A DNA stretch of 64,000 nt, from positions 45,095 through 109,094 of the forward strand of contig CBFHNF010000009.1 in the NCBI GenBank assembly GCA_965657135.1, in the 5' to 3' direction. Below the pieces are notes generated by a model, which searched no databases, was not told the origin of the DNA, and was given only the letters and a program-made list of their open reading frames with translations. Of this stretch, positions 36,758-44,739 are shown in pieces. The stretch is from HIMB11 sp965657135. GTDB taxonomy: Bacteria; Pseudomonadota; Alphaproteobacteria; Rhodobacterales; Rhodobacteraceae. Numbering within the stretch: position 1 is the first letter of the stretch; each line of letters begins with the position of its first letter. The position numbers and the translations under genes are program-made.

Positions 36758-38049
36758 TGGTGGACATCGCAACAAGAGTTTGGGGTCATAAATGGCGCAT
36801 TGATCCCGTTGTCCGATCATTGATAGACACGGATTTTTATAAATTGCTAATGTGCCAATCCATTCACAGAAATAAACCCGACACCCAAGTCACATTCAGT
36901 TTGATCAATCGCTCTGAAGAAATCCGTCTGGCAGAATTAATTGATGAAGGTGAATTACGCGAACAACTGGATCATATTCGCAGCCTGTCACTGAGCCGTG
37001 GCGAAAGTACTTGGTTACGAGGGAATACATTTTATGGCAAACGTCAGATGTTTCGACCTGATTTTATGGAATGGTTTGAAACACTACGCCTTCCAGATTA
37101 CCACTTGGAAAAGCGCGACGGTCAATACGAGCTGACCTTTGAAGGAAGCTGGCCGGAAGTAATGCTTTGGGAAATCCCTGCGCTGTCGGTCCTGATGGAA
37201 CTGCGTGGGCGCGCTGTATTAAAGGATATGGGTCGGTTCGAAATTCAGGTTCTTTACGCACGCGCCATGACAAAATTGTGGGAAAAAGTTGAGCGCCTTC
37301 GAAAGTTGGAACATTTACGCATTGCCGATTTCGGAACCCGTCGTCGCCATTCATTTTTATGGCAAGATTGGGCTGTGCAAGCCATGCAAGAAGGTTTGGG
37401 AAGCAAATTCATTGGAACCTCAAATTGTTTAATCGCGATGCGCCGAGATATCGAAGCGATTGGAACGAACGCACATGAATTGCCGATGGTCTATTCAGCG
37501 CTGGCTGAAACCGATGCGGATTTGGCACAAGCCCCATATCAGGTTTTGTCGGATTGGCAGGAAGAACATGATGGAAATCTACGGATTATCTTGCCTGACA
37601 CATATGGCACCGAAGGGTTTTTAAAGAATGCGCCTGATTGGTTGGCTGGCTGGACGGGCATTCGTATTGACAGTGGTGAACCTGAAATTGCTGCAGAAAC
37701 CGCAATTCAGTGGTGGAAGGATCGCGGCGAAGATCCAAAGCAAAAATTAGTCATTTTCTCGGATGGGCTCGACACCGACGAAATACATACGCTATACCGA
37801 AGTTTCACAGATAGGGTAAAAGTGTCATTTGGGTGGGGGACAAACCTCACAAATGATTTCCGAGGATTGGTGCCAGATGCGGGTCTAGATGCGTTTTCGT
37901 TGGTGTGCAAAGCAGTATCAGCAAACGGAAACCCTACAGTCAAGCTGTCCGATAACCCAAAGAAAGCAATGGGCCCAACGGATGAAATTGAACGGTACAA
38001 ACGTGTTTTTGAGGTCGGCCAGCAAACCGCAGTTGACGTAACTGTATGA
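36757..38049 (+). CDS. pncB: Nicotinate phosphoribosyltransferase
   Basis: A 430-residue type II phosphoribosyltransferase. SLIDTDFYKLLMCQSIHRNKPD near the N-terminus, DFGTRRRHSFLWQ with the phosphorylatable histidine, IRIDSGEPEIAAETA, IFSDGLDTDEIHTLYRSF and FGWGTNLTNDF are typical. It converts the PncA product to nicotinate mononucleotide. The start at 36757 (TAATG coupling) is used rather than a longer frame inside pncA. Confidence 0.93.
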   Translation: MVDIATRVWGHKWRIDPVVRSLIDTDFYKLLMCQSIHRNKPDTQVTFSLINRSEEIRLAELIDEGELREQLDHIRSLSLSRGESTWLRGNTFYGKRQMFRPDFMEWFETLRLPDYHLEKRDGQYELTFEGSWPEVMLWEIPALSVLMELRGRAVLKDMGRFEIQVLYARAMTKLWEKVERLRKLEHLRIADFGTRRRHSFLWQDWAVQAMQEGLGSKFIGTSNCLIAMRRDIEAIGTNAHELPMVYSALAETDADLAQAPYQVLSDWQEEHDGNLRIILPDTYGTEGFLKNAPDWLAGWTGIRIDSGEPEIAAETAIQWWKDRGEDPKQKLVIFSDGLDTDEIHTLYRSFTDRVKVSFGWGTNLTNDFRGLVPDAGLDAFSLVCKAVSANGNPTVKLSDNPKKAMGPTDEIERYKRVFEVGQQTAVDVTV

Positions 38050-38112
38050 TCCAAGTTTAACGCTATTGTTTCACTCTAATTTTGCGTAAAACACGCGCGA
38101 GAGGAAAACGTT

Positions 38113-38649
38113 ATGTATCCATTTCTAAGACTCGCCAAAGAACTCTTTAAATTCCGAAGGGCGCCGCAATTGGGGTTTGGCGATATTCATATTTCGCATC
38201 ATTTGTGCTTGCCTTGGGATTTGGACCCTTGGAATGAATTGAATAATGGGCGCACACTGACACTTTATGACTTGGGTCGCATTCCGCTGGCAAAACGCTC
38301 TGGGTTGATAAACGTTTTAAAAGAACGCGAATGGGGCATGACAATGGCCGGGGCCTGCGTTCGATACCGTCGCCGTATTCGAATGTTCGAGCGCATCGAA
38401 ATGCGTTCGCGCGCTTTATGCTGGGATGATCGCTTTATCTATCTTGAACAATCCATGTGGAAATCAAACGGTGAATGTGCTGGGCACATAGTATATCGCG
38501 GTGCATTCGTTGGGCATAACGGAATTGTGTCACCAGATCGGATATGGTCCGCATTGGGCGAAACGGCGTCGCGTCCGGAGATGCCAGAATGGGTCGTAAC
38601 TTGGATCACCTCAGAAGACATGCGGCCTTGGCCTCCGATGCAAGATTGA
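38113..38649 (+). CDS. Thioesterase-like (4HBT_2, hot-dog) protein
   Basis: A 178-residue single hot-dog-fold protein. LPWDLDPWNELNNGRTLTLYDLGR matches the family's active-site helix region, and GACVRYRRRIRMFERIEMRSR and FIYLEQSMW form the expected strands. Homologues include THEM6-like and 4-hydroxybenzoyl-CoA thioesterase-like proteins. Acyl-CoA hydrolysis is the likely activity; the substrate is unknown. AGAGG precedes the ATG. Confidence 0.75.
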   Translation: MYPFLRLAKELFKFRRAPQLGFGDIHISHHLCLPWDLDPWNELNNGRTLTLYDLGRIPLAKRSGLINVLKEREWGMTMAGACVRYRRRIRMFERIEMRSRALCWDDRFIYLEQSMWKSNGECAGHIVYRGAFVGHNGIVSPDRIWSALGETASRPEMPEWVVTWITSEDMRPWPPMQD

Positions 38650-38740
38650 CTCGATAACGCAAAAAACCTAGTCGGGGTCACATAATACTTGACCCATTTG
38701 AAATACTTAAGCTTTCTGAGAAAAACAAAGTGGGGATCAC

Positions 38741-40099
38741 ATGTCACAACGCAAAGCAATCTGGGGTTGGTATTGGTTCGATTGGGCATGTCAGCCATTT
38801 TTTACATTACTGCTTACATTTATTTTTGCACCATTCTTTGCACAAGTCGCCACCGAATATTATGCCGCAGGCGGTTTATCAGAACAGTCTGCTGATGCAC
38901 GTGCTCAGTCCCTATGGTCAACGGGGATTACCATCGCGGGTTTGTTTATTGCGTTTTCCGCACCCATTTTAGGCGCAATTGCAGACTCAGCGGGACGGCG
39001 GATGCCATGGATTTTCTTTTTTACAACTGCTGCAATTCTAGGTGCCTCTGCAACATGGAACCTAGACCCCGCTGGTTCAAATCTGATTACGATGCTAATG
39101 TGCTTCATTATTTGTTACATTGGGGCAGAACTCGCCTTTATTTTTGCCAGCGCGCAATTACCAGGTTTGAGCGATGATGACAGTGTTGGTGGCATTTCAG
39201 GGTCTGGGTTTGCTTTTGGCTACATTGGTGGCGTCGTTTCGCTGATCGTTGTAATGGTACTGTTTGTGGGTCAAGAGAACGGCAAAACGCTTTTGCTAAA
39301 CATTGATCCTATTTTTGGGTTCGACCCTGCCGAAAAAGAGGGAACGCGTTTTGCAGGCCCATTTGCTGCGATTTGGTGTTTTGTTTTTGCGATTCCTTAT
39401 TTCTTGTGGGTGCGTGACGGGCATTTGCAAAATCAAAGACCAAGTTTAAGCCGTGCGCTGAATACCCTTTGGAATGCTATGAAAGGGGTGTTAAAACGGC
39501 CAAGCCAGTTCAATTTCCTGATTTCTTCGATGTTTTATCGTGATGCCTTGAACGGTCTTTATACATTTGGTGGGATTTATGCAGGGCTGGTCTTAGACTG
39601 GACAATCGTTCAAATTGGAACGTTTGGCATTGTCGCTGCCATTTCAGCGGGTTTATTAAGTTGGTTTGGGGGTAAATTGGATAATCGTATCGGACCAAAG
39701 CCTGTTGTCTACTTAACGATTTTTGTTTTGATCGGAGTTTGTATTTTGATCATTGGAATGAGCAAAACACATTTCTTTGGAATGGAACTCGCCCCTGGTT
39801 CGAACCTTGCTGATAATCTGTTCATGTTGTGCGGATGTTTGATTGGCGGAATGGGCGGAATGTTACAATCTGCTAGTCGAAGCTTGATGGTACGTCACGC
39901 GATGCCCGGTAAAGAAACAATTGAATTCGGACTTTATGGCCTATCGGGACGTGCAACTGCATTTTTGGCACCACTGCTTATTGTCGTTGCTACAACCATC
40001 ACTGATAGTGCGCGCCTAGGGGTGTCACCGATCATCATTCTGTTCTTTTTAGGGCTCTTCTTCTTAATTAGCGTTAACCCGAAGGGTGATGCCAGATAG
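38741..40099 (+). CDS. UMF1/Atg22-type MFS transporter
   Basis: A 452-residue protein with about 11-12 membrane segments. The N-terminal KAIWGWYWFDWACQPFFTLLLTFIFAPFFA is characteristic of the UMF1 family, as are SAPILGAIADSAGRRMPW and GGMGGMLQSASRSLM. The family is related to Atg22 amino-acid effluxers, but bacterial substrates are not established. Single gene unit after GGGG Shine-Dalgarno. Confidence 0.85.
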   Translation: MSQRKAIWGWYWFDWACQPFFTLLLTFIFAPFFAQVATEYYAAGGLSEQSADARAQSLWSTGITIAGLFIAFSAPILGAIADSAGRRMPWIFFFTTAAILGASATWNLDPAGSNLITMLMCFIICYIGAELAFIFASAQLPGLSDDDSVGGISGSGFAFGYIGGVVSLIVVMVLFVGQENGKTLLLNIDPIFGFDPAEKEGTRFAGPFAAIWCFVFAIPYFLWVRDGHLQNQRPSLSRALNTLWNAMKGVLKRPSQFNFLISSMFYRDALNGLYTFGGIYAGLVLDWTIVQIGTFGIVAAISAGLLSWFGGKLDNRIGPKPVVYLTIFVLIGVCILIIGMSKTHFFGMELAPGSNLADNLFMLCGCLIGGMGGMLQSASRSLMVRHAMPGKETIEFGLYGLSGRATAFLAPLLIVVATTITDSARLGVSPIIILFFLGLFFLISVNPKGDAR

Positions 40100-40175
40100 G
40101 CGAAATTTTGCATCCGTATTACAAAAGTTTGGCCATTCGTCCGCACCTTGTTAAGTTAATACAAAGGGGCGCGTT

Positions 40176-41063
40176 ATGTTTTTCCGATTTCTAATTCCGC
40201 TTAGCATACTCTTAGTATCATCATGCACAGGTTATGATCCTGAATTAGTTGCACGGCTTAGCACCAAAGAAGCTAAGTATATATTTGGCGCAGCCGAAAG
40301 TAGGTCGGCACAGCGACCGGCACCCATTGGAAGCTATGCAAAAGGATGCATCGCTGGCGCAGAACAATTGGCCGAAACTGGACCCACATGGCAAGCGATG
40401 CGACTATCGCGCAACCGTAATTGGGGGCATCCGGTGGCCATCGATTTTATTCAGGACCTTTCCGTTCAGGCCGCAAAACAGCCAGGTTGGAACGGATTGT
40501 ATATTGGTGATATTTCTCAACCCAGGGGTGGTCCAATGCTGAGCGGTCACGCAAGCCACCAAATTGGTTTGGACATTGATATTTGGATGCTGCCAGCTGA
40601 TAATTTAAATCTGAGCCAACGCCAGCGCGAAGAAGTTTCTTCGATTTCGCTACGACGCGCCAATGGCGCATATATAAATAAGAAATGGACGAAGCAGCAC
40701 CATAACATCATCAAAGCAGCGGCATCAGATCCACGGACAGCACGGATTTTTATATTTCCAGGTGCCAAGGTGCAAATGTGTAAAGACGAAACTGGGGATC
40801 GTTCTTGGTTAAATAAGGTGCGGCCATGGTGGGGCCATCATTATCATTTTCACGTGCGCTTGACCTGTCCACCCGGTGCCCCGCATTGTAAAAACCAGGC
40901 GCCCCCTCCACCAGGGGACGGCTGTCAGGACGCGCAACGTTGGGTGCGTGATATTTTGAACCCGCCGCCCCCTAATCCTAATCCTCCAAAACCCGTACCC
41001 AAACCACTCCTTACACTTGCGCGCCTCCCTCAGCAGTGCGTTGGCGTCATACAATCTGACTAG
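40176..41063 (+). CDS. mepA: Penicillin-insensitive murein endopeptidase
   Basis: A 295-residue LAS-type metallopeptidase that cuts peptidoglycan cross-links. Zinc ligands are visible as H128 and D135 in SGHASHQIGLDIDIWM and the late histidine in GHHYHFHVRLTCP. The N-terminus LIPLSILLVSSCTGYD looks like a lipoprotein signal with lipobox cysteine near 17. The proline-rich tail (PPPPNPNPPKPVPKP) is a linker-like feature. Confidence 0.92.
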   Translation: MFFRFLIPLSILLVSSCTGYDPELVARLSTKEAKYIFGAAESRSAQRPAPIGSYAKGCIAGAEQLAETGPTWQAMRLSRNRNWGHPVAIDFIQDLSVQAAKQPGWNGLYIGDISQPRGGPMLSGHASHQIGLDIDIWMLPADNLNLSQRQREEVSSISLRRANGAYINKKWTKQHHNIIKAAASDPRTARIFIFPGAKVQMCKDETGDRSWLNKVRPWWGHHYHFHVRLTCPPGAPHCKNQAPPPPGDGCQDAQRWVRDILNPPPPNPNPPKPVPKPLLTLARLPQQCVGVIQSD

Positions 41064-41099
41064 TGAGGGTTGTGTTTTGTTTCGGTGATCGTTAAACGC

Positions 41100-41127
41100 A
41101 GACCGTTTCCAATGGGAAACCGAGTCT
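41100..41127 (+). promoter_or_regulatory. Hairpin in the leader of the queuosine precursor transporter
   Basis: GTTTCC (41105-41110) pairs with GGAAAC (41115-41120) around an AATG loop, and outer AGAC pairs with GTCT across a small internal loop. It ends 30 bases before the start codon. By eye it does not match the preQ1-I consensus. A regulatory role is a guess. Confidence 0.35.
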
Positions 41128-41157
41128 CCGAACACCTTCGATAAAAACGGATAAGAT

Positions 41158-41811
41158 ATGACAAAACTTCTTCCTGGCGTAATCGCCATGGCCGCTATTG
41201 TGGTCGCCTCAAATGTCCTCGTTCAATTTTTGCTACTTGATGGCCTGCTGACATGGGGAGCATTCACCTATCCATTGGCTTTTCTTGTGACCGATCTGAT
41301 GAATCGTGTTTATGGTCCTGCTGCAGCACGTCGTGTAGTGTTCGCTGGATTTTTGACAGGTGTCTTCTGCTCTTTGATTGGCAGTCAAATTATTTTTGAC
41401 AGTGAATACGGCCCTTACGCCGCTGTGGCATTCCGCGTTGCTGTTGGATCTGGAATCGCATTTCTGACGGCTCAACTCGTTGACGTTGCAATTTTTGATC
41501 GTATGCGCAGTGGTGCATGGTGGCATGCGCCGCTTATTTCAACCGTGGTTGGGTCCGCAATTGATACGGCCATATTTTTCACAATCGCTTTTTCTGCATC
41601 TGTTCCATTTTTTAATGAAGCGCAAAATGCAGAAATCAGCTGGGCATGGGAGAGTGTGCCGTTGTTGTTGTTGGGAGGTGACGCACCATTATGGGTATCC
41701 TTGGCGATCGCGGATTGGGGTGTGAAATTGTTGCTGGCACTGATCGCATTGATACCGTTTAAAATATTGGTCAAGCGGATTCATGCTAACGCTATATATG
41801 CTGCTGATTAA
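41158..41811 (+). CDS. Queuosine precursor transporter (YhhQ/VUT family)
   Basis: A 217-residue membrane protein with about six segments. LLDGLLTWGAFTYPLAFLVTDLMNRVYGPAAARRVVFAGF is the family signature, with FLTAQLVDVAIFDRMRSGAWWHAPLISTVVGSAIDTAIFF in the second half. Family members import queuine or preQ1-type bases for tRNA modification. Monocistronic by appearance. Confidence 0.88.
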   Translation: MTKLLPGVIAMAAIVVASNVLVQFLLLDGLLTWGAFTYPLAFLVTDLMNRVYGPAAARRVVFAGFLTGVFCSLIGSQIIFDSEYGPYAAVAFRVAVGSGIAFLTAQLVDVAIFDRMRSGAWWHAPLISTVVGSAIDTAIFFTIAFSASVPFFNEAQNAEISWAWESVPLLLLGGDAPLWVSLAIADWGVKLLLALIALIPFKILVKRIHANAIYAAD

Positions 41812-41817
41812 AACATT

Positions 41818-41881
41818 TTGACATTTTTTAAAATTGTGGCACCATCACTAGTAGTGAAATACATTGAAAGGAGGTGGTCCA
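41818..41881 (+). promoter_or_regulatory. Promoter and extended Shine-Dalgarno of the arfB leader
   Basis: A consensus -35 TTGACA is at 41818-41823; the expected -10 is poor (ACCATC, 17 bases on). AAAGGAGGTGGTCC, just before the GTG at 41882, pairs with the 16S rRNA 3' end over some 14 positions including one G-U, far longer than a normal ribosome site. Confidence 0.45.
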
Positions 41882-41938
41882 GTGTCAAGAGAGGTATTGG
41901 AGAGAGGTGTCGGAACAGTTTGGGAGGTCCTTAACTAA
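41882..41938 (+). CDS. 18-residue leader peptide or micro-protein upstream of arfB
   Basis: A GTG-initiated frame of 18 codons, MSREVLERGVGTVWEVLN, ends in TAA. The start lies seven bases after the GGAGG of an unusually long Shine-Dalgarno, which argues that it is translated. CCACCTCC further downstream (near 41986) is complementary to the GGAGGTGG of that ribosome site. A strong hairpin follows before arfB. The peptide matches no family I know. It may be a regulatory leader, or a small RNA with a coding part. Confidence 0.55.
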   Translation: MSREVLERGVGTVWEVLN

Positions 41939-42003
41939 GGCAGCCCTTGGTCAAGGACCAAACGAATTGGTGAAGCCTAACCGGCCCACCTCCGAAATTC
42001 TCG

Positions 42004-42028
42004 AGGGTCGTCCGCAATGGACGGCCCT
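42004..42028 (+). terminator. Strong hairpin between leader ORF and arfB
   Basis: AGGGTCGTCC and GGACGGCCCT form a 10-bp stem (one G-U) with a GCAAT loop, followed by TCTCAGTT. It looks like an intrinsic terminator with a poor U-tract, and ends 14 bases before the arfB ATG. Attenuation of arfB is possible. Confidence 0.65.
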
Positions 42029-42042
42029 TCTCAGTTAGCGAT

Positions 42043-42459
42043 ATGATAGTCATCAACGAAAAAATAACGATCCAAGATTGGGAAATAACGGAACAGTTCG
42101 CTCGCGCGTCTGGACCGGGTGGGCAAAACGTAAACAAAGTATCCACCAAAGTTACACTACGGTTCGAAGCCGAACGCTCTCCCAATTTGAGCGACCCTAT
42201 AAAATCACGATTAAAAAAGATTGCAGGGACGAAATGGACCGTTGATGGTGCGATCATCATTCAATGCGATGAAACACGCAGCCAACTGCGCAATAGAGAA
42301 ATCGCACAAGAGAGATTAAAGGAACTAATTAAGAAATCGCTCGTTATTCCAAAGCGACGACGTCCAACCAAACCGACTAAAGGTGCGATTGAACGTAGAC
42401 TGAAATCAAAGAAGATTAGAGCCGAGATCAAGACTTTTCGATCTGGTAAAATTGAATAA
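42043..42459 (+). CDS. arfB: Peptidyl-tRNA hydrolase ArfB (YaeJ), ribosome rescue
   Basis: A 138-residue release-factor-like protein with the catalytic GGQ (26-28) in ARASGPGGQNVNKVSTKV, RLKKIAGTKWTVDGAI and a basic C-terminal tail (RRRPTKPTKGAIERRLKSKK) that enters the empty mRNA channel of stalled ribosomes. It frees stalled ribosomes without a stop codon. No Shine-Dalgarno is visible before the ATG, and a terminator-like hairpin is just upstream, so expression may depend on the leader. Confidence 0.92.
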   Translation: MIVINEKITIQDWEITEQFARASGPGGQNVNKVSTKVTLRFEAERSPNLSDPIKSRLKKIAGTKWTVDGAIIIQCDETRSQLRNREIAQERLKELIKKSLVIPKRRRPTKPTKGAIERRLKSKKIRAEIKTFRSGKIE

Positions 42460-42470
42460 AGGGGCATTTT

Positions 42471-42926
42471 GTGATTTTCAGATTATCACTGGCAGCGTCT
42501 TTAGTTTGCACATCTGTGATTGCACAAGAGGCCGGTCTTCGCGCTAAAGCAGCCTATCAGCATTTTTATTGTCATCATGTCATATCATACATGGCAGATA
42601 TGGATAGCGCGCCACTCCTAGATCAGTACGAAAATCACGTATGGTCAGGCATCAAAGAAGCGCGCGGCATGATGAAAGACATTGAGCTGTATAAAGGCGC
42701 CAACAAGGAAAATTGGAATCAGAATGCACCTGCAAACTGGGGATATTATTTAAATTCGGGTCCAAGCGAAGATTTTATTATCGGAATGTTATTTGAACAA
42801 GTTAGAGGTGTAGTTGAGCGGGAAGTCCTACAAGAAGAGGATGGGAGGTTCATTTTGAATAACGTAAAATATCAAGAAAATGCAAAAGCCGCATTTTATG
42901 AGAGTGGATGTAAAGATCTGAACTGA
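42471..42926 (+). CDS. Small exported protein of unknown function
   Basis: A 151-residue protein starting with GTG after AAAGGGG. The N-terminus (MIFRLSLAASLVCTSVIAQ) is a signal peptide. The mature part has cysteines near 32 (HFYCHHVIS) and near the end (YESGCKDLN), which could form a disulfide. No known family is recognised. It overlaps the next methyltransferase (TGATG), so the two probably share a message. Confidence 0.65.
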   Translation: MIFRLSLAASLVCTSVIAQEAGLRAKAAYQHFYCHHVISYMADMDSAPLLDQYENHVWSGIKEARGMMKDIELYKGANKENWNQNAPANWGYYLNSGPSEDFIIGMLFEQVRGVVEREVLQEEDGRFILNNVKYQENAKAAFYESGCKDLN

Positions 42927-43549
42927 TGGCAAAAGGACTTCATCACTATCACCGATTGGACGTCAATGATCCGGATAATGATCAGGCGCTACGCAGTGTG
43001 TACGACAATTGGGCAACACATTATGATCGTGATAACGATCATACTCTGGGAACTGTATCCCAGCCTAAAACAGTGGAAATCCTTTCCCAAGTCATTGGAA
43101 CCGATTCAAGTATTTTGGACGCTGGATGCGGTACGGGGCTGGTTGGGCACGAACTTTCTAAACTAGGTTTTAAATCTTTCGAAGGCATCGATATATCAAA
43201 TGAAATGCTGCAACATGCAGCGGCGCGTGGGTATTCGCACTTATATCAGTTGAGTTTAAACGAGCCGTTGCCATTGCCCGATAATCGGTACGATGCGGTC
43301 ATCAGCGCTGGCTTGTTCACACATGGGCATGTTAAGTGCCATGCCCTTTTGGAATTTGTTCGGATAACAAAGCCAGGTGGTTATATCTGTTTCACTGTCA
43401 ACGAAGGTGTTTATCAAAGTTTGGGTTTTGATCAAGAAATCAAAAATATCGAAAAAGCCGGTATGTGGACTATAAAGAAGTTGCACCTAGAACCCTACAT
43501 GACCAAAGAAGGGGTCAATGCGTTCTATTGCCTTGCCAAGGTTTGCTAA
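42926..43549 (+). CDS. Class I SAM-dependent methyltransferase
   Basis: A 207-residue protein with SAM motif I ILDAGCGTGLVGHEL and FEGIDISNEMLQHAAARG as motif II. The N-terminal VYDNWATHYDRDNDHTLG is common in Williams-Beuren/UbiE-like methyltransferases of small molecules. Substrate unknown. Coupled to the upstream exported protein; converges on trxC with three bases between the stops. Confidence 0.82.
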   Translation: MAKGLHHYHRLDVNDPDNDQALRSVYDNWATHYDRDNDHTLGTVSQPKTVEILSQVIGTDSSILDAGCGTGLVGHELSKLGFKSFEGIDISNEMLQHAAARGYSHLYQLSLNEPLPLPDNRYDAVISAGLFTHGHVKCHALLEFVRITKPGGYICFTVNEGVYQSLGFDQEIKNIEKAGMWTIKKLHLEPYMTKEGVNAFYCLAKVC

Positions 43550-43552
43550 GAT

Positions 43553-43987
43553 TTATTTCAGATGGGTTCTTACCAAATTTTCGATTTGTTGTGCTGGCAT
43601 TGCGCCAGATTTGCGAAACACTTCTTTGCCATCGCGATATCCAATCAGGGTTGGAATACCGCGGATCCCTAATTTGTTCGCAACAGCCTGATATTGTTCA
43701 GTATTCAATTTGGCCAATCGGGCTTTTCCCGATAATTTTGACGCGGCCATTTCAAATGCTGGCGCCATTGTTTTGCACGGACCACACCAAGGCGCCCAAA
43801 AATCGACGATCAACAATGCATCATCAAGGCTCTTTGCTTTTTCAAATATTTTTGGAGAAAGCTCAGTGACTTTTGATGACATTAAGCCCACGCTACAATG
43901 CGCACATTTTGGTCCCTGATACAATTTATCGTTGGGAACACGATTTCCCTGGCCACATTTCAAGCAAGCAAGTTTGATGTATTCCAT
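43553..43987 (-). CDS. trxC: Thioredoxin 2
   Basis: A 144-residue thioredoxin with an N-terminal zinc ribbon (C8, C11, C28, C31) and the active site WAPWCGPCKTM (C68, C71). The zinc ribbon separates TrxC from TrxA. It reduces cytosolic disulfides, notably under oxidative stress. Monocistronic. Confidence 0.92.
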   Translation of the reverse strand: MEYIKLACLKCGQGNRVPNDKLYQGPKCAHCSVGLMSSKVTELSPKIFEKAKSLDDALLIVDFWAPWCGPCKTMAPAFEMAASKLSGKARLAKLNTEQYQAVANKLGIRGIPTLIGYRDGKEVFRKSGAMPAQQIENLVRTHLK

Positions 43988-44053
43988 GCCCCAACCTCGT
44001 GACCTTGTCCTTTACGCCACGATATCTGCATTCACTTAGGAGATCAAACCCAC

Positions 44054-44668
44054 TTAATTTAAGGGTGCTGGATTATTTTCTGCGACACCGTTCATGATCG
44101 GAGATAGGAGGGCAGCGCCGGAAGGATCTGGCCGCATTGTTGCAATTAATTCTGCAACTTTAACCCCAAACTTCCGCATTTCAGATCGATTAAGAATTGC
44201 TCCGTTTTCGGCCAAGTAAAGCCAATCTGTAACATCCAGAGTATGGCCACCAGAATCCTCAGGCAGCACTATTTTGTACTTCAGTTGAATAGATGACCCA
44301 GATACAACCCCTGTCGCCGTGCCGATAATATCGTCTGCGGTGGCAGTAAACGTGTTTCCTGTGCCTTTTTGCAAGAACCACTTTCGCTCTTGGGTTTTGC
44401 CGTTCGAATAGCTGAAGCTTTCAGCCAGCGTACCGGTCGCGCCGTCCCATGTTCCCAGCATGTTGGCGACAAACGTTACACCAACTTTGCCATCTGGGCC
44501 GTATATCACACCTTCGGAAAGGATCGGGCCATTTAAGTGTTCATCTAACACGAACAGGGGGCCTGTCTGTGAATAATCCTTGGGTGATTGAGCGTGAAAG
44601 CTAAAAAATCGGGATTTTACACCGATCGCAGCAAGCAAAAACACCAATAAAATCGTAAACAATTTCAT
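44054..44668 (-). CDS. DUF3833 family lipocalin-like exported protein
   Basis: A 204-residue protein with an N-terminal membrane/signal segment (LFTILLVFLLAAIGV) and a beta-rich body: LDEHLNGPILSEGVIYGPDGKV, GATGTLAESFSYSNGKTQERKW and DVTDWLYLAENGAILNRSEMRKFGVKVAELIATMR. These match DUF3833. The family is regularly near cfa-type lipid genes, as here, so a role in envelope lipid handling is plausible. It is last in the minus-strand run FAD protein-cfa-DUF3833. Confidence 0.82.
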   Translation of the reverse strand: MKLFTILLVFLLAAIGVKSRFFSFHAQSPKDYSQTGPLFVLDEHLNGPILSEGVIYGPDGKVGVTFVANMLGTWDGATGTLAESFSYSNGKTQERKWFLQKGTGNTFTATADDIIGTATGVVSGSSIQLKYKIVLPEDSGGHTLDVTDWLYLAENGAILNRSEMRKFGVKVAELIATMRPDPSGAALLSPIMNGVAENNPAPLN

Positions 44669-44739
44669 CGTTACGATACTCCAATTTGACTGTGGCTACA
44701 AAGTCGTCTTCGAAATAGGTAGCGCGCAAACAGCTTCGT

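Noticed and set aside
41100..41157. preQ1 riboswitch
   Set aside because: The hairpin and downstream sequence do not show the preQ1-I loop and tail pattern.
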